Shown here in pieces: positions 41,600-54,235 of a DNA stretch of 64,000 nt. The number at the start of each line of letters is the position of its first letter. Within the stretch, counting starts at the first letter, position 1. Under the pieces are notes generated by a model, which saw only the letters and a program-made list of their open reading frames with translations, ran no database searches and was not told the DNA's origin. The translations under genes and the position numbers were made by a program. Source of the stretch: Hordeum vulgare subsp. vulgare (lineage: Eukaryota > Streptophyta > Magnoliopsida > Poales > Poaceae); contig NC_058518.1 in assembly GCF_904849725.1 (NCBI RefSeq), positions 11,552,147 through 11,616,146 of the forward strand, given 5' to 3'.

Positions 41600-44462
41600 C
41601 TATTTGGCCTGTTGTCCAAGCTGAGGAACGTCTTATTTTATCTTGCTTGTAGTTGAACTTGATTTGCTCCCACTTGCACTTGCACGTGATCTGCTCTTTT
41701 TCACTTCCTTCTGCAATGTGCGTGTATAGTCATCAGGCTTATGGTGTAAGTAATAAGGTCTGATAGGAAGATTAGCATGACGTACCTTTGGGAGGGGCGA
41801 CATTTTGCGCTTTGGGGTGCTCTGTGGCTTAGGAATCGTCGGCGGAGCGTTCTTGGTGGCACGCTCCCGCTTAGTATCCGGAGCGGGCGGCGGCAGAGAC
41901 GGACGACCCAAGTCCGGCGGCGGTGATCGAGATGGACTCGTGTTGTGCTGGCCGACGTCATGTGGAGGGCTTGCACGTGATCTGCTCTTTTTCACTTCCT
42001 TCTGCAATGTGCGTGTATAGTCATCAGGCTTATGGTGTAAGTCATACTGTGATGGAAGGGGGTACGATCATAAGGTCCGATAGGAAGATTAGCATGACGT
42101 ACCTTTGGGAGGGGCGACCATTTGCGCTTTGGGGTGCTCTGTGGCTTAGGAATCGTCGGTGGAGCGTTCTTGGTGGCACGCTCTCGCTTTGTATCCGTGG
42201 CAGGCTCAGGCTTTGTATCCGGAGCGGGCGGCAGCAGAGCGTTCTTGGTGGCACGCTCCCGCTTTGTATCTGTGGCAGGCTCAGGCTTTGTATCCGGAGC
42301 GGGCGGCGGCGGAGCGTTCTTGGTGGCACGATCCCGCTTTGTATCCGTGGCAGGCTCAGGCTTTGTATCCGGAGCGGGCGGCGGCGGAGCGTTCTTGGTG
42401 GCACGCTCCCGCTTTGTATCCGTGGCAGGCTCAGGCTTTGTATCCGGAGCGGGCGGCGGCGGAGCGTTCTTGGTGGCACGCTCCCGCTTTGTATCCGTGG
42501 CAGGCTCAGGCTTTGTATCTGGAGCGGGCGGCGACGGAGACGGACGACCCAAGTCCGGCAGCGGTGATCGAGATGGACTCGTGTTGTGCTGGCCGACGTC
42601 ATGTGGAGGGCTTGGAGGTAATGGAGGTGTAGGTGACCTGCGACGACTCGGAGGCGGTGTTGTCCTTCGGGCCGAGCCTGGAAGCTTGATGTAGTTCTTG
42701 TCCCATAGGATGAGTCCACCCAGTACTTCTCCGAGTGTCCTCTCATCTTCGGGTCCAGCTATGTCGAGCTCCATATCACTAAACCCCGTCATGATTTCAT
42801 CCACCCCGACTTTAGCAAAGCCAGCTGGAATCTCACGGCCATGCCAGCGTGCATCAGGGCCAGAAGGTAAAGCTTGTCCGACGGCCACCTTCATGGACAT
42901 GTTCTTGAATTTCTGATGGAGTTCACATGATGTTGACTCCTTGATTCCATCCACGGGGTAGCCGGGACCGCCCTCTATCATTCTTCGTTCATCGTCGGGC
43001 GGGGCCTCAGATTCAGCCACGCTGCTTTTCCGCTTAGATGGGGCGCCGGTAATATCAAGTGCAGGATCTTCCTGGCGCGGTACTCCTCTAAGCTCATCAA
43101 TCTGCTTCTGTTGCTCGTTAATCCTGGCAAGCAACTGGTTGAACTTGTCATTCTCCTCAACCTGCTGCCGCTTCTTTGCTCTCTCTCGGCTTCTGTAAGT
43201 GTCTTGGTCTCTGGCAAACCCAAGCCACCACGGGTAAGATGGACCGAAGCCTCGCGTTCGTCCTCCATGTTCGTCATTGCCGAGGACCAGTGTGAGCAAA
43301 TCTTTATCTCTATCTGCAGTGAACTTTCTTTATCCCTCCTTAATTTCTTTCACTATCCTTTTCCAATTCTCCCTGGGTATCCTAAGATTGTCATTGCAGA
43401 TGAGGTCCCCTGTTGTCTCATCGTACGACCCACCATGCGCAAGGAACCAATTTCTTGCTCTCAATTCCCACTCATCACGAAGTGGTTCAGGTACGATGCC
43501 TTTATCTATCAGATCTTGCTCTTTCTTTTCCCACTTTGGGATGGCAGTCTCATAGCCCCCTGGCCCCAGCTTGTGGTGATATTTCTTCTTGTCGGCATTT
43601 ATCTTGTTCTTTTATGATAATGCCTGGGCATCTTCTAACTCCTTGTACTCTTGAAATTCCTTCCAGTGATTCGCCTGCTTGGCTAGATACCCCTCGAATA
43701 CTGGCACTTTCTTTGTCTTCAGATAGTTTTTCCATAGCTTCTTCTTCCAGCTACGGAACAGTTCGGGCATCTTCTTTAGAGTCCACTGCTTGACTTTGGC
43801 CCTCAGTTTGTCTGCGGCGTCTTCATTCTCACATTCTGGCAGGTTGAAATGTGACATGAGATCATTCCAAAGATTATCTTTGTACCTTTCGGCGACATAG
43901 TCACTATCGGCTGCCCCTTTGCGCTTGTTCCACCCCCGAACGCTGATCGGGACGTGATCCCTAACGAGAACTCCGCATTGCTTCTTGAATGTGTCAGCAG
44001 CATTCTTAGGAAGCTTGGGTTTGCCCGTAGGCATTATCACCTCAAAGGTGTAATGCGTCCGTGCATCCAACTTTCTAGTCGGGCCTCGTTTCGTAGATTT
44101 GCTCGATGTGGAGGCCTAAGAGGGAGAAACATTCGTCAAATGAATGTATATGTATACAATATAGAGCTATCTCCAATATTTTTCACATATTACAAGTGAT
44201 TGTCGAACTTCATATGTATACCTCGCCGGACTTTATTATTTCTTCACCGGCTTCTCCATCAGTGGAGCTATCACCTTCTCCGTCATTGGACCTATCTCCT
44301 GCCCCATCGGCTTCATCTTCGTGTCGCTCGACCTCCATTCCATATCCGGAGTCGTTTAGATATGACGTCGGAGATTTGGCTGGTTCAACGTCGGGGCCGT
44401 CTTTGATTATATCTTCGAGAAGTTCTTCCTCTTCGAGGTTCCTGATATGTGGATCCATAGTT
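41600..44462 (-). pseudogene. CACTA-2 second gene, 5' exons: Transposase_24-like region and Pro-rich repeats
   Basis: Exon 44222-44462 (ATG at 44458) is acidic: LEEEELLEDIIKDGPD and a Glu/Asp/Gly-rich tail. Exon 42103-44115 carries RGPTRKLDARTHYTFEVIMP, RGWNKRKGAADSDYVAERYK, LWNDLMSHFNLPE, AKVKQWTLKKMPELFRSWKK and, after stops, ARNWFLAHGGSYDE and FARDQDTYRSRERAKKRQQV. I recognise the 'plant transposase Ptta/En/Spm' type (PF03004). It ends with a Pro-rich repeat region. In-frame stops: TAA 43612-43614, TAA 43330-43332, TAA 41633-41635, TAG 41600-41602. The region 41640-41990 is a partial second copy of 42000-42620, exon border included. Such proteins probably bind the subterminal repeats. Confidence 0.8.
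42164..42540 (-). repeat. Five 75 bp in-frame repeats (25 residues each)
   Basis: Successive copies start at 42164, 42239, 42314, 42389 and 42464. Each encodes, on the minus strand, KRERATKNAPPPPAPDTKPE then PATDT, a basic and Pro-rich unit. The exact 75 bp spacing keeps the frame, and copies differ at only a few bases, so expansion is recent. Confidence 0.93.
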
Positions 44463-44539
44463 CTGCAAAAAACGGACATTTGATTAACTAATAAACTAAC
44501 AAACTATATAAGAGGGGTTGGAAACTTCGAAGGCTCGTT

Positions 44540-44640
44540 CTATATAGGAGGACCTTTAGTCCCGGGTCTTGGCTAGAACCTAAACTCTAAAATACCAGCC
44601 GGGCGGAGCCCAGTCCCGGACACTTAAGCATATAGAATAG
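44540..44640. repeat. Internal TTTAGTCCCGG motif group of CACTA-2
   Basis: CCTTTAGTCCCGGGTCTTGG and the remnant CCCAGTCCCGGACAC match the subterminal word. The group lies just upstream of the exon that starts at 44462. Confidence 0.6.
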
Positions 44641-44818
44641 CAAAATTAAACTAGTTCTATTAATTTTTTTGCTAAAAATAAACTATTAACACTTAAGCAT
44701 ATACAATAGAAAAATTAAACTATTAACACTTCAGCATATACAATAGCAAAATTAAGCAATAATCTAAGAAACACTATTAACACTTAAGCATATACACTAT
44801 ACAATAGCAAAATTAAAT
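44622..44818. repeat. Short AT-rich tandem repeats
   Basis: Four copies of a roughly 35 bp unit around CACTTAAGCATATACAATAG and CAAAATTAAA, with variable spacers. Confidence 0.75.
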
Positions 44819-44859
44819 GACAAAAAAAATATTTCTTCTTCTTGTAACCCTAAACTAAT

Positions 44860-45278
44860 TTTTTCTCTTCTTCTATTTCTCCTCTTCTTCTACTTCTTCT
44901 TCTTCTTCTACTTCTCCTCTTCTTCTACTACTTCTCCTCTCCTCTTCTTCTATTTTTCCTCTTCTTCTCCTCTCCCCCTCTTCTTATTCTCCTTTTTCTT
45001 CTTTTCTTCTCCTCCTCTTCTTATTCTCCTTTTTCTTCCTTTCTTTCCTTTTTCTTCCTTTCTTCCCTTTTTCTTCCTTTCTTCTCCTTTTTCTTCCTTT
45101 CTTCTCCTTTTTCTTCCTTTCTTCTCCTTTTTCTTCCTTTCTTCTCCTTTTTCTTCTTTTCTTCTCCTTTTTCTTCCTTTCTTCTCCTTTTTCTTCTTTT
45201 CTTCTCCTTTTTCTTCCTTTCTTCTCCTTTTTCTTCTTTTCTTCTCCTTTTTCTTCTTTTCTTCTCCTTTTTCTTCTT
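44860..45278. repeat. Polypyrimidine tract, largely a 20 bp repeat
   Basis: The plus strand is almost pure C/T for over 400 bases. From about 45000 it follows a 20 bp unit CTTCCTTTCTTCTCCTTTTT with small variants. The Lys/Arg/Glu-rich frames on the minus strand are translations of this repeat and not genes. Confidence 0.92.
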
Positions 45279-45289
45279 TGCTTGTGCTG

Positions 45290-45560
45290 GCCGGAGTGTT
45301 GGGGAGGAGGGGGCGTGGGGCTTACCGGCCGGAGGTGTCGACGGTGCGCGGCGAGGAGGACGGCGGCGCGCAGCGAGGAGGGCGGCGCGCGGCGAGGAGG
45401 ACGGCGGCGGCGAGCAGGACGACGGCGACGGCGAGGAGGACGGCACGCGGCGGCGAGCAGGACGGCGGGCAGCCTGACGGCGTCGTCGAGTTCGTCGCTT
45501 GCCGCGCCGGGCAGGAGAACGAGAGGAAGAAGAAGAGAAATGGACGATTTGGGTTCGAAA
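45290..45560 (-). other. GC-rich possible first exon of the CACTA-2 second gene
   Basis: On the minus strand a Leu/Ala-rich start (ISLLLPLVLLPGAASDE) leads into Arg/Pro-rich sequence ending at a donor-like CCGGCCG|GTAAGC near 45327. It lies between the tandem tract and the promoter-like region, in the right orientation for a first exon. Its coding status is unclear. Confidence 0.35.
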
Positions 45561-45587
45561 GTTTCTAACTCCCGCTTATACAGGTGG

Positions 45588-45865
45588 ATCTTTAGTCCCG
45601 GTTCGTGGCTCGATCCGGGACTAAAGACCCCTTTAGTCCCGGGTGGAGCCACGACCCGGGACTAAAGACCCTTTTTCGGGCAGACCAGAAGGCGGGAAGC
45701 AGGGGCCTTCAGTCCCGGGGCGTGGCTCCAACCGGGACTAAAGGGGGTCTTTAGTCCCGGGTGGAGCCATGACCCGGGACTAAAGGCCCTTTTTCGGCAG
45801 ACCAGAAGGCGGGAAGCAGTGGTCTTTAGTCCCGGGGCGTGGCAAGAACCGGGACTAAAGTTTTG
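45588..45865. promoter_or_regulatory. Internal inverted TTTAGTCCCGG clusters between two divergent genes
   Basis: At least ten copies of CTTTAGTCCCGG or GGGACTAAAG, in alternating orientation, occupy 280 bp. An 80 bp block (AGACCAGAAGGCGGGAAGCA and neighbours) is duplicated within it. It sits between the start of the minus-strand second gene and the TATA box of the plus-strand gene, so it may serve as a shared control region read by the element's own DNA-binding protein. Confidence 0.65.
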
Positions 45866-45867
45866 CC

Positions 45868-45875
45868 TATATAAA
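45868..45875 (+). promoter_or_regulatory. TATA box of the CACTA-2 plus-strand gene
   Basis: TATATAAA lies directly after the motif cluster. Downstream to 46108 is an untranslated or first-exon region whose coding frame I could not fix, because Sukkula interrupts the gene at 46109. Confidence 0.6.
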
Positions 45876-46108
45876 CCCTCGCCCGTGCCCGCCATATCCC
45901 CTATTTTTTGGTTGTTGAAGTGTGACCATGCCATGCTCTTGCCACTCTAGTTCATGCACATGACGTGTTCGATGAAATGCCAACGCCACTCTACTTAAGC
46001 TTTCTCCTCTCCAAGCTCGACCTCCAAGCTCCATTTTCCTTAATATTTGTCTAGGTTTGGCCGTGCACCAACTGCGAGCACCACCGTGGTGAGCCTCTTG
46101 TTCTTATA

Positions 46109-49100
46109 TGTGATAGCCCGATGCCGACGTTCCAGAAGATTCCCCTCTCTTTCCGTTTTTGTCGTGTGTCTATTTATATTGGTCGCATCATCTTCACATC
46201 ATGTGCATCATCAGCATTGCATCGGCAACTCCGTTGCCGCTAGTTTTCAAAACTTGCATCCGTTGTTAGTTGCTGGTTCGCGTCGTTGTTCGTTCCGAGC
46301 CTGACCGCACACGCACGCGCCTGCGGCACTGTCGAAACCCTGTTTTTAAAGTGCGTTTAAAACTTTCTCTGATCGGGTTGAGATTTGACATACAGTCATG
46401 ATTAGTTATAGCGAGGCCGCTTGTCGAATTTCGTCGCAATCGGATACCGTCTGGTACCCGAACGGTCGCCCGTAGCGGCACCGTCTTCGGTTATTCGTCG
46501 AACGTCTGTCGGTGTTTTAAAATTCGTGCCGCGCCGCCCGTTCTCCCACTCGTCTCTGGATATCCCCTCTACACGGCCGCGTACCCATACCCGCGTTCGG
46601 AATCGTCCGAATCCGACCCCGCGGTTGGATCCGGAGCGCGATTCCGGTTAACCGAGACCCCCGTTTGTCTATATATAGGCCCCCTCCTTAATTTTAGGTA
46701 ACCAACCCCTCTCCACCTCGGGATCCGCGCCGTCCCGAAACCCTAATTTCCCCACTCTCTCTCCCCTGTCTCCCACCTCCAGCCGCCGGGCCCGCCCGAG
46801 CCCGGGTCAGGCCCGCCAAAGCCCGGGTCAGGCCCGCCAAAGCCCATCTGGGCCCGACCCCGAGCTCCCTTGCGTCCCTCCCATGGCAGCCCTTGCCTGC
46901 CCGCTTTGCCCTGCCGGCCGCCGAGCGTCGCGCCTCCCTGGCCTCCCCGAGGTCGCCTCCAGCCCCTCGCCGGAGTCCTCCGCCCCCGCGCCCGAGCTCG
47001 CGGGCCATGGCCGTCCTCCGCCACCGCGTCAGTTCCAGCACCAAGTCTGCTCGCCTCCCGCGCGCCCGCGCTGCTGCCTCCCCTCGCCGCCTGCACCTCG
47101 AGTGCCTGCCCCGTCGACTTGCGTCGGCCCCCGCCACGGGCACTGCGCTGCCTCCCCGCGCCGGCCAATCCAGCCGCCGCCGCGACCAGATCGAGATCGC
47201 CAGTGCGAGGGCAGCCTCGTTCGCTCGCCGTTGACCGCCTAGCCAGCGAGTTGGGCCGCCGCCTCGCATGGATCGCCAGTGCCAGGCCTGCCCGCGTGGA
47301 CAGCGAGCGCGGCCTCCCTTCCTCGGCCCAGCTCGCAGCCTCGCCCTCCCCTTTGCTCCAGCCTTCCCTCATGGGCCGAAGCCCACAAGGTGAGCTCTCC
47401 CCCCTTCCTCTATCCCTCGCCTTGGCATGTATTAGTTACCCTGCGCCCGTGCACTATTCGGCCCGTTTGCATTTAGGATATTTCTGTGATTAAATAATTT
47501 CAGGAATTAATAGATATTTAAACGCCCGTAACTTTTTTTTACGTTAGTCGGATTGAGGTGATCTTTATATCGTCTTGGTGTAGAATTTCGTGTAGAATAC
47601 AATTTAGCAACTTGCATATTTATTTGACGTAGTTTTACGTGCCGACCGCCTAGTTTAACGTGCTGTCTAGATAGGATAGTGCCCGTATTTATTTTCCGCG
47701 CGAGTTTGAATTGTTCGTATGCCGTATTAGAAATGCCCATGTTTTAGGAATCATTTTTGCATGTATTTTAGAGCGGTCAATTGTATTTTTAGGTGTAGGG
47801 ATTGCCGGTAGTTTATTTTCCCGTATATAGGTTATTTTCCCGCATTATTGTGTGGCTTTATTTTGTGTTGCAAGCCCACATATTTTATATGTTTCCGGGG
47901 ATTTTTCTGTGCAATTAGTTTTAGCTTTCGAGTAAGTTAGTTCGCGAGATATTTTGCTATGTTGCCCTTTTGATTAAATCGTAGTATTTATTCTGTGCCT
48001 CGTTTGAATTAGTTGTCAACTAGAGAATTGATCTTGGATGTTTAGACTAGACCCTAGTATTTTTAGTTGCAATAGAAATGCATGTTTAGGTGTTGTTTGC
48101 TTGCTCTCAAGTTGCTAGAAATAGTGCTGATTTGGAGGAGCTGAAATATTTCTAAGTCTGGAATCTGTTATATTTTGTTGCTGCCTTGTCTTGCTTGCAT
48201 CTTGTGATCTGTAGCTCTTTTGAGGTTGGTCCAATGGAGTAAGTTGTACCCCTTGTGTTTCTCTAGCATTCTGTTAAGTTCCATGCCATTTGGAGACCTG
48301 TAGCTTAGGATTTTGCTGCTGTCAATATTGCTTCAGATCGAAAACTGCACTTTCATGAGGTGTAATTTTCACTAAGTCTGAAATAGTGTGTGGGAAGCCA
48401 TTTTGGGACTTCTTTCCCTAGTGCTCCTTGCTGCCATGCTAGTTGTTGTTAGTTGTTTGTAGTAGTGCTTCTTGCCCTCTTCCGTTCCATGCCTTGCTTG
48501 AGCATATCGGAGTTGGGTAGCCGAAGTTGTGAGGCGTAGAAATTGCTATGTGGCTGATTTTGGCAGATTGTAGTCATTTCTTGTTTTGCTCGTAGTTTTT
48601 GAACCGTAGCTCCGATTTGATCATGTCCTACATGAAACTTGCTTAGGATCTTGTGTAGTTTCGTTTTCTCTTGCTGTTTGTATGTTTTGAAGTGCTGGTG
48701 ACCGTCGTTGCACACATTTTGCATTCATGCCATCATATCTTGTGGTGCTTGTAACTTTTGATCCGTAGCTCCGTTGGCGATGATCTCTATGTGTAGATTG
48801 CTTGCCTTGACGTGTAGAATCACGTGAACCTATTTGTTTTGCTGTTTAACAACTAATTAAATGCATTAGTTCAGATCTGGACAGAATTGTAAATTAACAT
48901 GTGAGGTCGTCTCGGAGATGCTATATGTCATTTCCGACCTCATTTAAAATGCCTAGATAGATAGTTTAATTACGCTTCACCTCTTGCCATGTTTAATCAC
49001 ATTTAATATTGCTGTGTACCTAATCGGGATAGAACTAAATTAATAAACGTGGAGTTTCGTCAATATGCAACTCGTTGCATATTGAACTTCACTTAGTGTG

Positions 49101-51013
49101 TAGTGTTTGATTGTGTGAATTGTCATGCCGTGTCTTGCATGTAATCAGCTGCTCATGCATCGTTTGTGTTGTGCATCGTGTGGTGAATATCGTGTGTTGA
49201 TTCTTGTTTCCGGTTTGCTTCGTCTCGATAGAGTTCCGCAGCGTGCCGGATTGTGAGGACCCGTTCGACTACGTTGGTTCGTCTGCTTCACGGAGGCATT
49301 CTTCTTCCAAGCGGGATCTCAGGCAAGATGATCATTTCCCCAGATACCATTACTATCATTGCCATGCTAGTTTACCGCTTCTATCGGTTATGTCTCGTTA
49401 CCTACCACTTGTCAAATATCAGCCTCTCAACAATGCCATGATAACCTTCAACCTGTTCGACCTAGCAAACCACTGATTGGCTTTGTTACTGCTTGCTTAC
49501 CATGTTGTTAGCGTTGCTAGTTGCAGGTGCGGATGCTTCCATGTGAAAACATGGGTTCCTTGTCATATCACCATATTTAATGCTATTTAATTTAATGCAC
49601 CTATATACTTGGCAAAAGGTGGAAGGCTCGGCCTTTCTAGCCTGGTGTTTTGTTCCACCTTTGCCCCCTTAGTTTCGGCTACCGGTGTTATGTTCCATAA
49701 ACGAGCGCTCCTAACACGATCGGGGTTGTTATGGGTACCCCCTTGATAATTCGTTTTAGATTAAAGCTGGTCTGGCAAGGCCCAACATTGGTACTACATT
49801 TTCCCAACATAATAATTCTGTTAAATTGAAATGCATAGGGAGTTAGCGCTACCCGAGGAGTAATTCTGTATAATACAGGGGGGCCAGTGCTGTTGGTGCT
49901 GCTCCAAAACTAGAGCCGTTTGCGGGGCCAACCCGGGGCAACTCGGGAGATTTCTATCAGGCCACCGTACGCTGTGCTTATCCGTCGTGTCCTGAGAACG
50001 AGATACGCGGCTCCTATCGGGATCGTCGACACGCCGGGCGGCCTTGCTGGATTAGTTTTACCTTTGACGAGATATCTTGTGCATCGGGATTCCGGTGACG
50101 CTTTGGGTAATCTCAGAGTTGAGGTTTTCCACTAGGGAATCCGACGAGATCGCGAGCTTCGTGATTGAGGATTTCTATGCGGCTTGTGGTAATTTGTGAT
50201 GGACTAGTTGGAGCACCCCTGCAGGGTTAAATCTTTCGGAAAGCCGTGCCCGCGGTTATGTGGCAATGTGGAAGCTTTGTTTAACATTGGTTCTAGATAA
50301 CTTGAAGTTAACTTAATTAAAACTTGCCAACTGTGTGCGTAACCGTGACTGTCTCTTTCGTGAGTTCCTTCTCCGACCGAGGACACGGTGGGGTTATGTC
50401 TGACGTAGGTAGGTGTTCAGGATCATTTATTTGATCATCCATAGTTCACGTCCGCTATGCGTAGATCTTCCCCCTCTTATTTCTTGTACTCGCAAGTTTA
50501 GCCACCAATTATATGCTTAGTCGCTGCTGCAACCTCACCACTTAACCATACCTCACCCATTAAGCTTTGCTAGTCTTGATACCTTTGGAAATGAGATTGC
50601 TGAGTCCCCTGTGGCTCACAGATTACTACAACACCAGTTGCAGGTACAGGTAAAGGTTACTCGACGTAAGCGCGTTGATTGTTCATTTGGAGTTGCTTCT
50701 TCTTCTTCTTCTTCTTCGATCTAGGATGGGTTCCAGGCCGGCAGCCTGGGATAGCAAGGATGGACGTCGTTCTTCTTTTGTCGTTTGTTTTCGTCCGTAG
50801 TCGGACCCTGCTCTTACTCTTGATGATTATGTAATGTACTGATGTGACTCTGATGTAGCTTGTGGCGAGTGTAAGCCAACTCTTTATATATCTCATCTTT
50901 TCAGTACATGTACTTGTAACGATATCCATTCTTGCGACACGATGAGATGCGCTTCTATCCCTCACGAGGCCCTCGTGCCAAATTGAGGATAGGGTCGCAT
51001 CTTGGGCGTGACA
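46109..51013 (+). repeat. 5' LTR of Sukkula
   Basis: 4905 bp. TATATATA near 46668-46675 in a TCTATATATAGGCCCC context is the likely promoter. A GC-rich block at about 46730-47400 gives many long frames on both strands; none is shared in an intact, conserved way with the other LTR. A 21-22 bp tandem duplication (GCCCGGGTCAGGCCCGCCAA) at 46800-46845 is single-copy in the 3' LTR. Confidence 0.92.
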
Positions 51014-51016
51014 AGT

Positions 51017-51028
51017 TGGTATCAGAGC
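51017..51028 (+). other. Primer-binding site of Sukkula
   Basis: TGGTATCAGAGC, three bases after the LTR end, is a perfect match to the initiator tRNA-Met 3' end complement. Confidence 0.9.
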
Positions 51029-54000
51029 AAGAACCGACCTAGGAGCCCCCTTGATTGATCGAACTTGGCCGAGTCGAGTCTAGTGAAAAACTATTTGAGT
51101 CTTGTAATATATCGGAGAGTAGGATTCTTTTTTCTCCTCTTCTATGCTCTGGTGAGGAATCTTGACGTAATAGTTTAATCTACTCCTCTTCTCACTCAAT
51201 TTTTTTTAGGATCACGCGGATATTCTTGGGATCTATATGATGCCGATGTGACGGAGTTCTGTCTTGGTGCCTCCTGTCTGACTTGATTTTCTTCCGGGGA
51301 GTTGAGCTCCAGGGGATTCTTGAGCACATCGTTATCATTCAGATTTCTTAGTATCTCAGAACGAAGGATGTTCGTAATTGCTTCAATACTAGTAGTGGCG
51401 AGATAACCCCGATGTCCCCAGTACTGGTGCAGATTGTTTGGGAGTACTGCCATACTTTGTATCGTAGTGATCACGAGGGTCTGTTGTAAATGAAGGTCCG
51501 AGATTCTGGTCGTGTGTTGATAGATGTGATACAAGTGATGGGTTAGTATAGGAGTTGTGTGATATTACTCCTTGTATCCGTGTACCAGATTGCATGACCA
51601 GATATTTCGGGAATTCATAGGTGGGAATTCAAGTAGTTACTTATAGGACATTCTTCCAACAAATGCATGATGTTAGGTTGGGGTTCGACATCTAGTGGAT
51701 TCGTTTGTTCACGGTCGACTTACAGTGGTACACGTTGTGTCTTAAAGAGTCCTTGTAGCTTGCTACGACTCGGGGACGCTTCGTATGTCAGGTGCACTGC
51801 CTTGCACTTGATGGCTACTGTAAATCGAGCCCGTGCGATCCTGTCCACGAAAATATCGGACGAAATCTTTCTCATGAGTTTGTTCTGGCTTGTTTCATAA
51901 GCCTCACCCTTTGCTTTGTTGAATATGGTAATTTAAGTTGCTTCGATGTCAAGTGGTGATTTCAGATCTTTCCTAATCTGTGTTCTCATATTTTTATGTG
52001 AGAATGCAAATCCTTTTGCTCAATCAGTTGTCTTATCAATTCTTGTCAACCGGAGTCGTCGTATCAATTCCATTTTACCGGTGTGCTTCTCCTCAAGTGA
52101 ATTCAATCCTCTCCAATTTTGCAAGATCATTCTCTCATTTTATTCCGGAGTTCATCTCATCTATCACATGTTGTCTTTGATTTTCCCGCCCTCCCACCCT
52201 TTCCTTCAGTGATTGGATTTTCATCCAAGAGTTTTCTTTCATGGTGCTTCCGCTGCTTGTTCTTTCTCTCTTATCCGGTGATTCGTTGTGAAGATTCTCA
52301 GGAGATTCGTGTTATATTTGTTCATTCTTGTCATCCTTACCGGTGAATTTAATTCGGCTATCCGTGTTCATCATATCCTAATTATCCTTGTAATTCTTTT
52401 TCATGTTGGAGATTCTTTCAGGCTATCTTGGTTATTCATTCCTCTCTTTTCATCCGGAGTGTTGAAGATATCTCGGAAGTTTCGTGTTTTCAATTCTTTT
52501 AATTCTTTCGAGGTCCTAACCTCATCAAGTTTTCATTTCTACCGGTGCAATATCTCTCTTTCTAGCAATCTTTTCTAACGGTGGTTTGTTTGAGTGGGCC
52601 CATAACCCACAGGTTCTTTCCCAGGATCTTTCCTGGCTCTTTTAATCGTTTCCCGGAGATCATTAATTCTTTTCAGCTATGACGTAAGTATGGATTTCAT
52701 CAGTCATACTCCTTCTTCAAGACCAATTTGAATTAATTCTCTTATTTGGCTCAACATTTCATTCTTCTTTATTCCGGAGTGTCTCATTAATTCTTGGTGT
52801 TGTTGTTCTCGTCATCATTCTCAGCTTGCAATCCGAAGGAGTGTTTTTCTCAATCTTGGTTCATTCTCTTGGAGATTCATCATTTCAGCTTGGTGCCATC
52901 TTCTTAATTGTTGTCAGTCATGAGCAATCCTTTCTCGCTACCTGGTGCTTCTCTGAGTTGTTTTAATTCTCGTTCCGCCGAAGGCCATCATCTTAGAAGA
53001 TTCTTCGTTCTCAGCTTTCAGCTTTCATCCTCAATTCTTCTCCATTGTTGTCTCTTCGTTCGTCTCTCGTTTATTCGGTGCCTGGTTCAAGTTTTCTCTC
53101 AGGTGGCTCGTGATCTCTTCATTCTCATGTATCTCCAGTCACTCATGGTTGCCTCATTCATTTCAATTCTCACCGGTGCCTCTTTCAAGATTTCTTCAAG
53201 TTTGTGCTCATATCTCTCCTTAATCATTTCTAGAAGAATAAGTTGTATGCTAGATCTCTTGCTTGTCATCAATTTAACTTGATGAAGGATAAGCATAACA
53301 TAATTCTTATTCTTGTCCTTCCTTGTTCCAAGAGATCTCAATTCTTCTTCCGAAGGACTCATGATATCAATTCTTTTCTCTAGTATCCGTTCTCGTGCAT
53401 TCCCAAATGCATTTGTTCTTCCTTTATCCTTTGAGGTGGTATTATATCATTCTTGTTAGTGTAGGAGTTTCGAAGAGATTTCCTTTCAAGAATGAGCTAA
53501 TTAAACCCACCAATTCTATGATCATGAGATATTTTCAACCCATGACTTCTTCATTGAGCTATTTTGGTTTGGATTTCACCTAAAGCTTTTCCTAGGGATT
53601 GTGCTATCATGGTGCTTGTCATTAATCCCAGTTCTCAATGTATCCTCTCGGTGTAAGAAGTTTTCATATCTTTGCTTTCATCTATCCTTGGTTCTTGTAG
53701 TGGTTGGTTGTCACCTCTTAGATGTTGAGATGATTTTCATAAGCCCACTACTATCTTGTTCTTTTCGTTGTTGTTTCTTTCCAACAACTCCATCCAATTC
53801 TTCTTGCAAGGATGCTTGCCAAGTTCATTGGAGTTAGTAGTTGTCATTCTTTCTTCATTCTCTTCTTCCGTATGAGCTAGTTCCTATTCTATTATTTCGG
53901 AGGCATTGTGATATTGCTCTTTTGGGTCAATCTTGTTATTCTATCAAGATCATGGTGTTCCCTTGCTCTATTTACTTGTTTGTTGTGATCATTGTCTATT

Positions 54001-54235
54001 TCTTCCATCTTATCGAATTTTTTGTCCCATTTTCCTACCGAAGTGCTGCCGAAATTTTCCGTGAATTCTTGCTTCTTTCTCATATCATTCCTCATCGCCT
54101 TGCAACTTTGAAGGATCATTGGTTTCACTCGTTTGTCAGAGAAGCGACTAAGTTTTTACCTCTTGTTCTTCCTAATCCTCTTCCCCCTTTCATTCTTGGA
54201 TCTCGGGGCGAGATCCTCTTGTAGTGTAGGAGAGT
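51029..54235 (+). other. Non-coding internal domain of Sukkula
   Basis: About 3.2 kb, strongly T/C-rich on the plus strand with frequent TTCTC and CCGGTG words, and no gag, protease, RT or integrase motif in any frame. The end ...GTGTAGGAGAGT before the 3' LTR is the polypurine tract. The lack of genes is normal for LARDs, whose internal domain is thought to be kept for its RNA structure. Confidence 0.8.

Noticed and set aside
42122..42694. Plus-strand repeat protein-like frames (FVSVAGSGFVSGAGG type)
   Set aside because: Complement of the 75 bp repeat of the CACTA-2 second gene; the minus strand has the domain context.
44984..45652. Lys/Arg/Glu-rich frames over 140-220 residues
   Set aside because: Direct translation of the 20 bp polypyrimidine repeat.
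46694..47493. Long Arg/Ala/Pro-rich frames on both strands in the 5' LTR of Sukkula (and again at 54821-55631)
   Set aside because: They arise from a GC-rich LTR block, exist in several frames at once and are not kept intact between the two LTRs. No recognisable domain.
51017..51028. tRNA-like sequence
   Set aside because: It is a retroelement primer-binding site that matches the tRNA end, not a tRNA gene.
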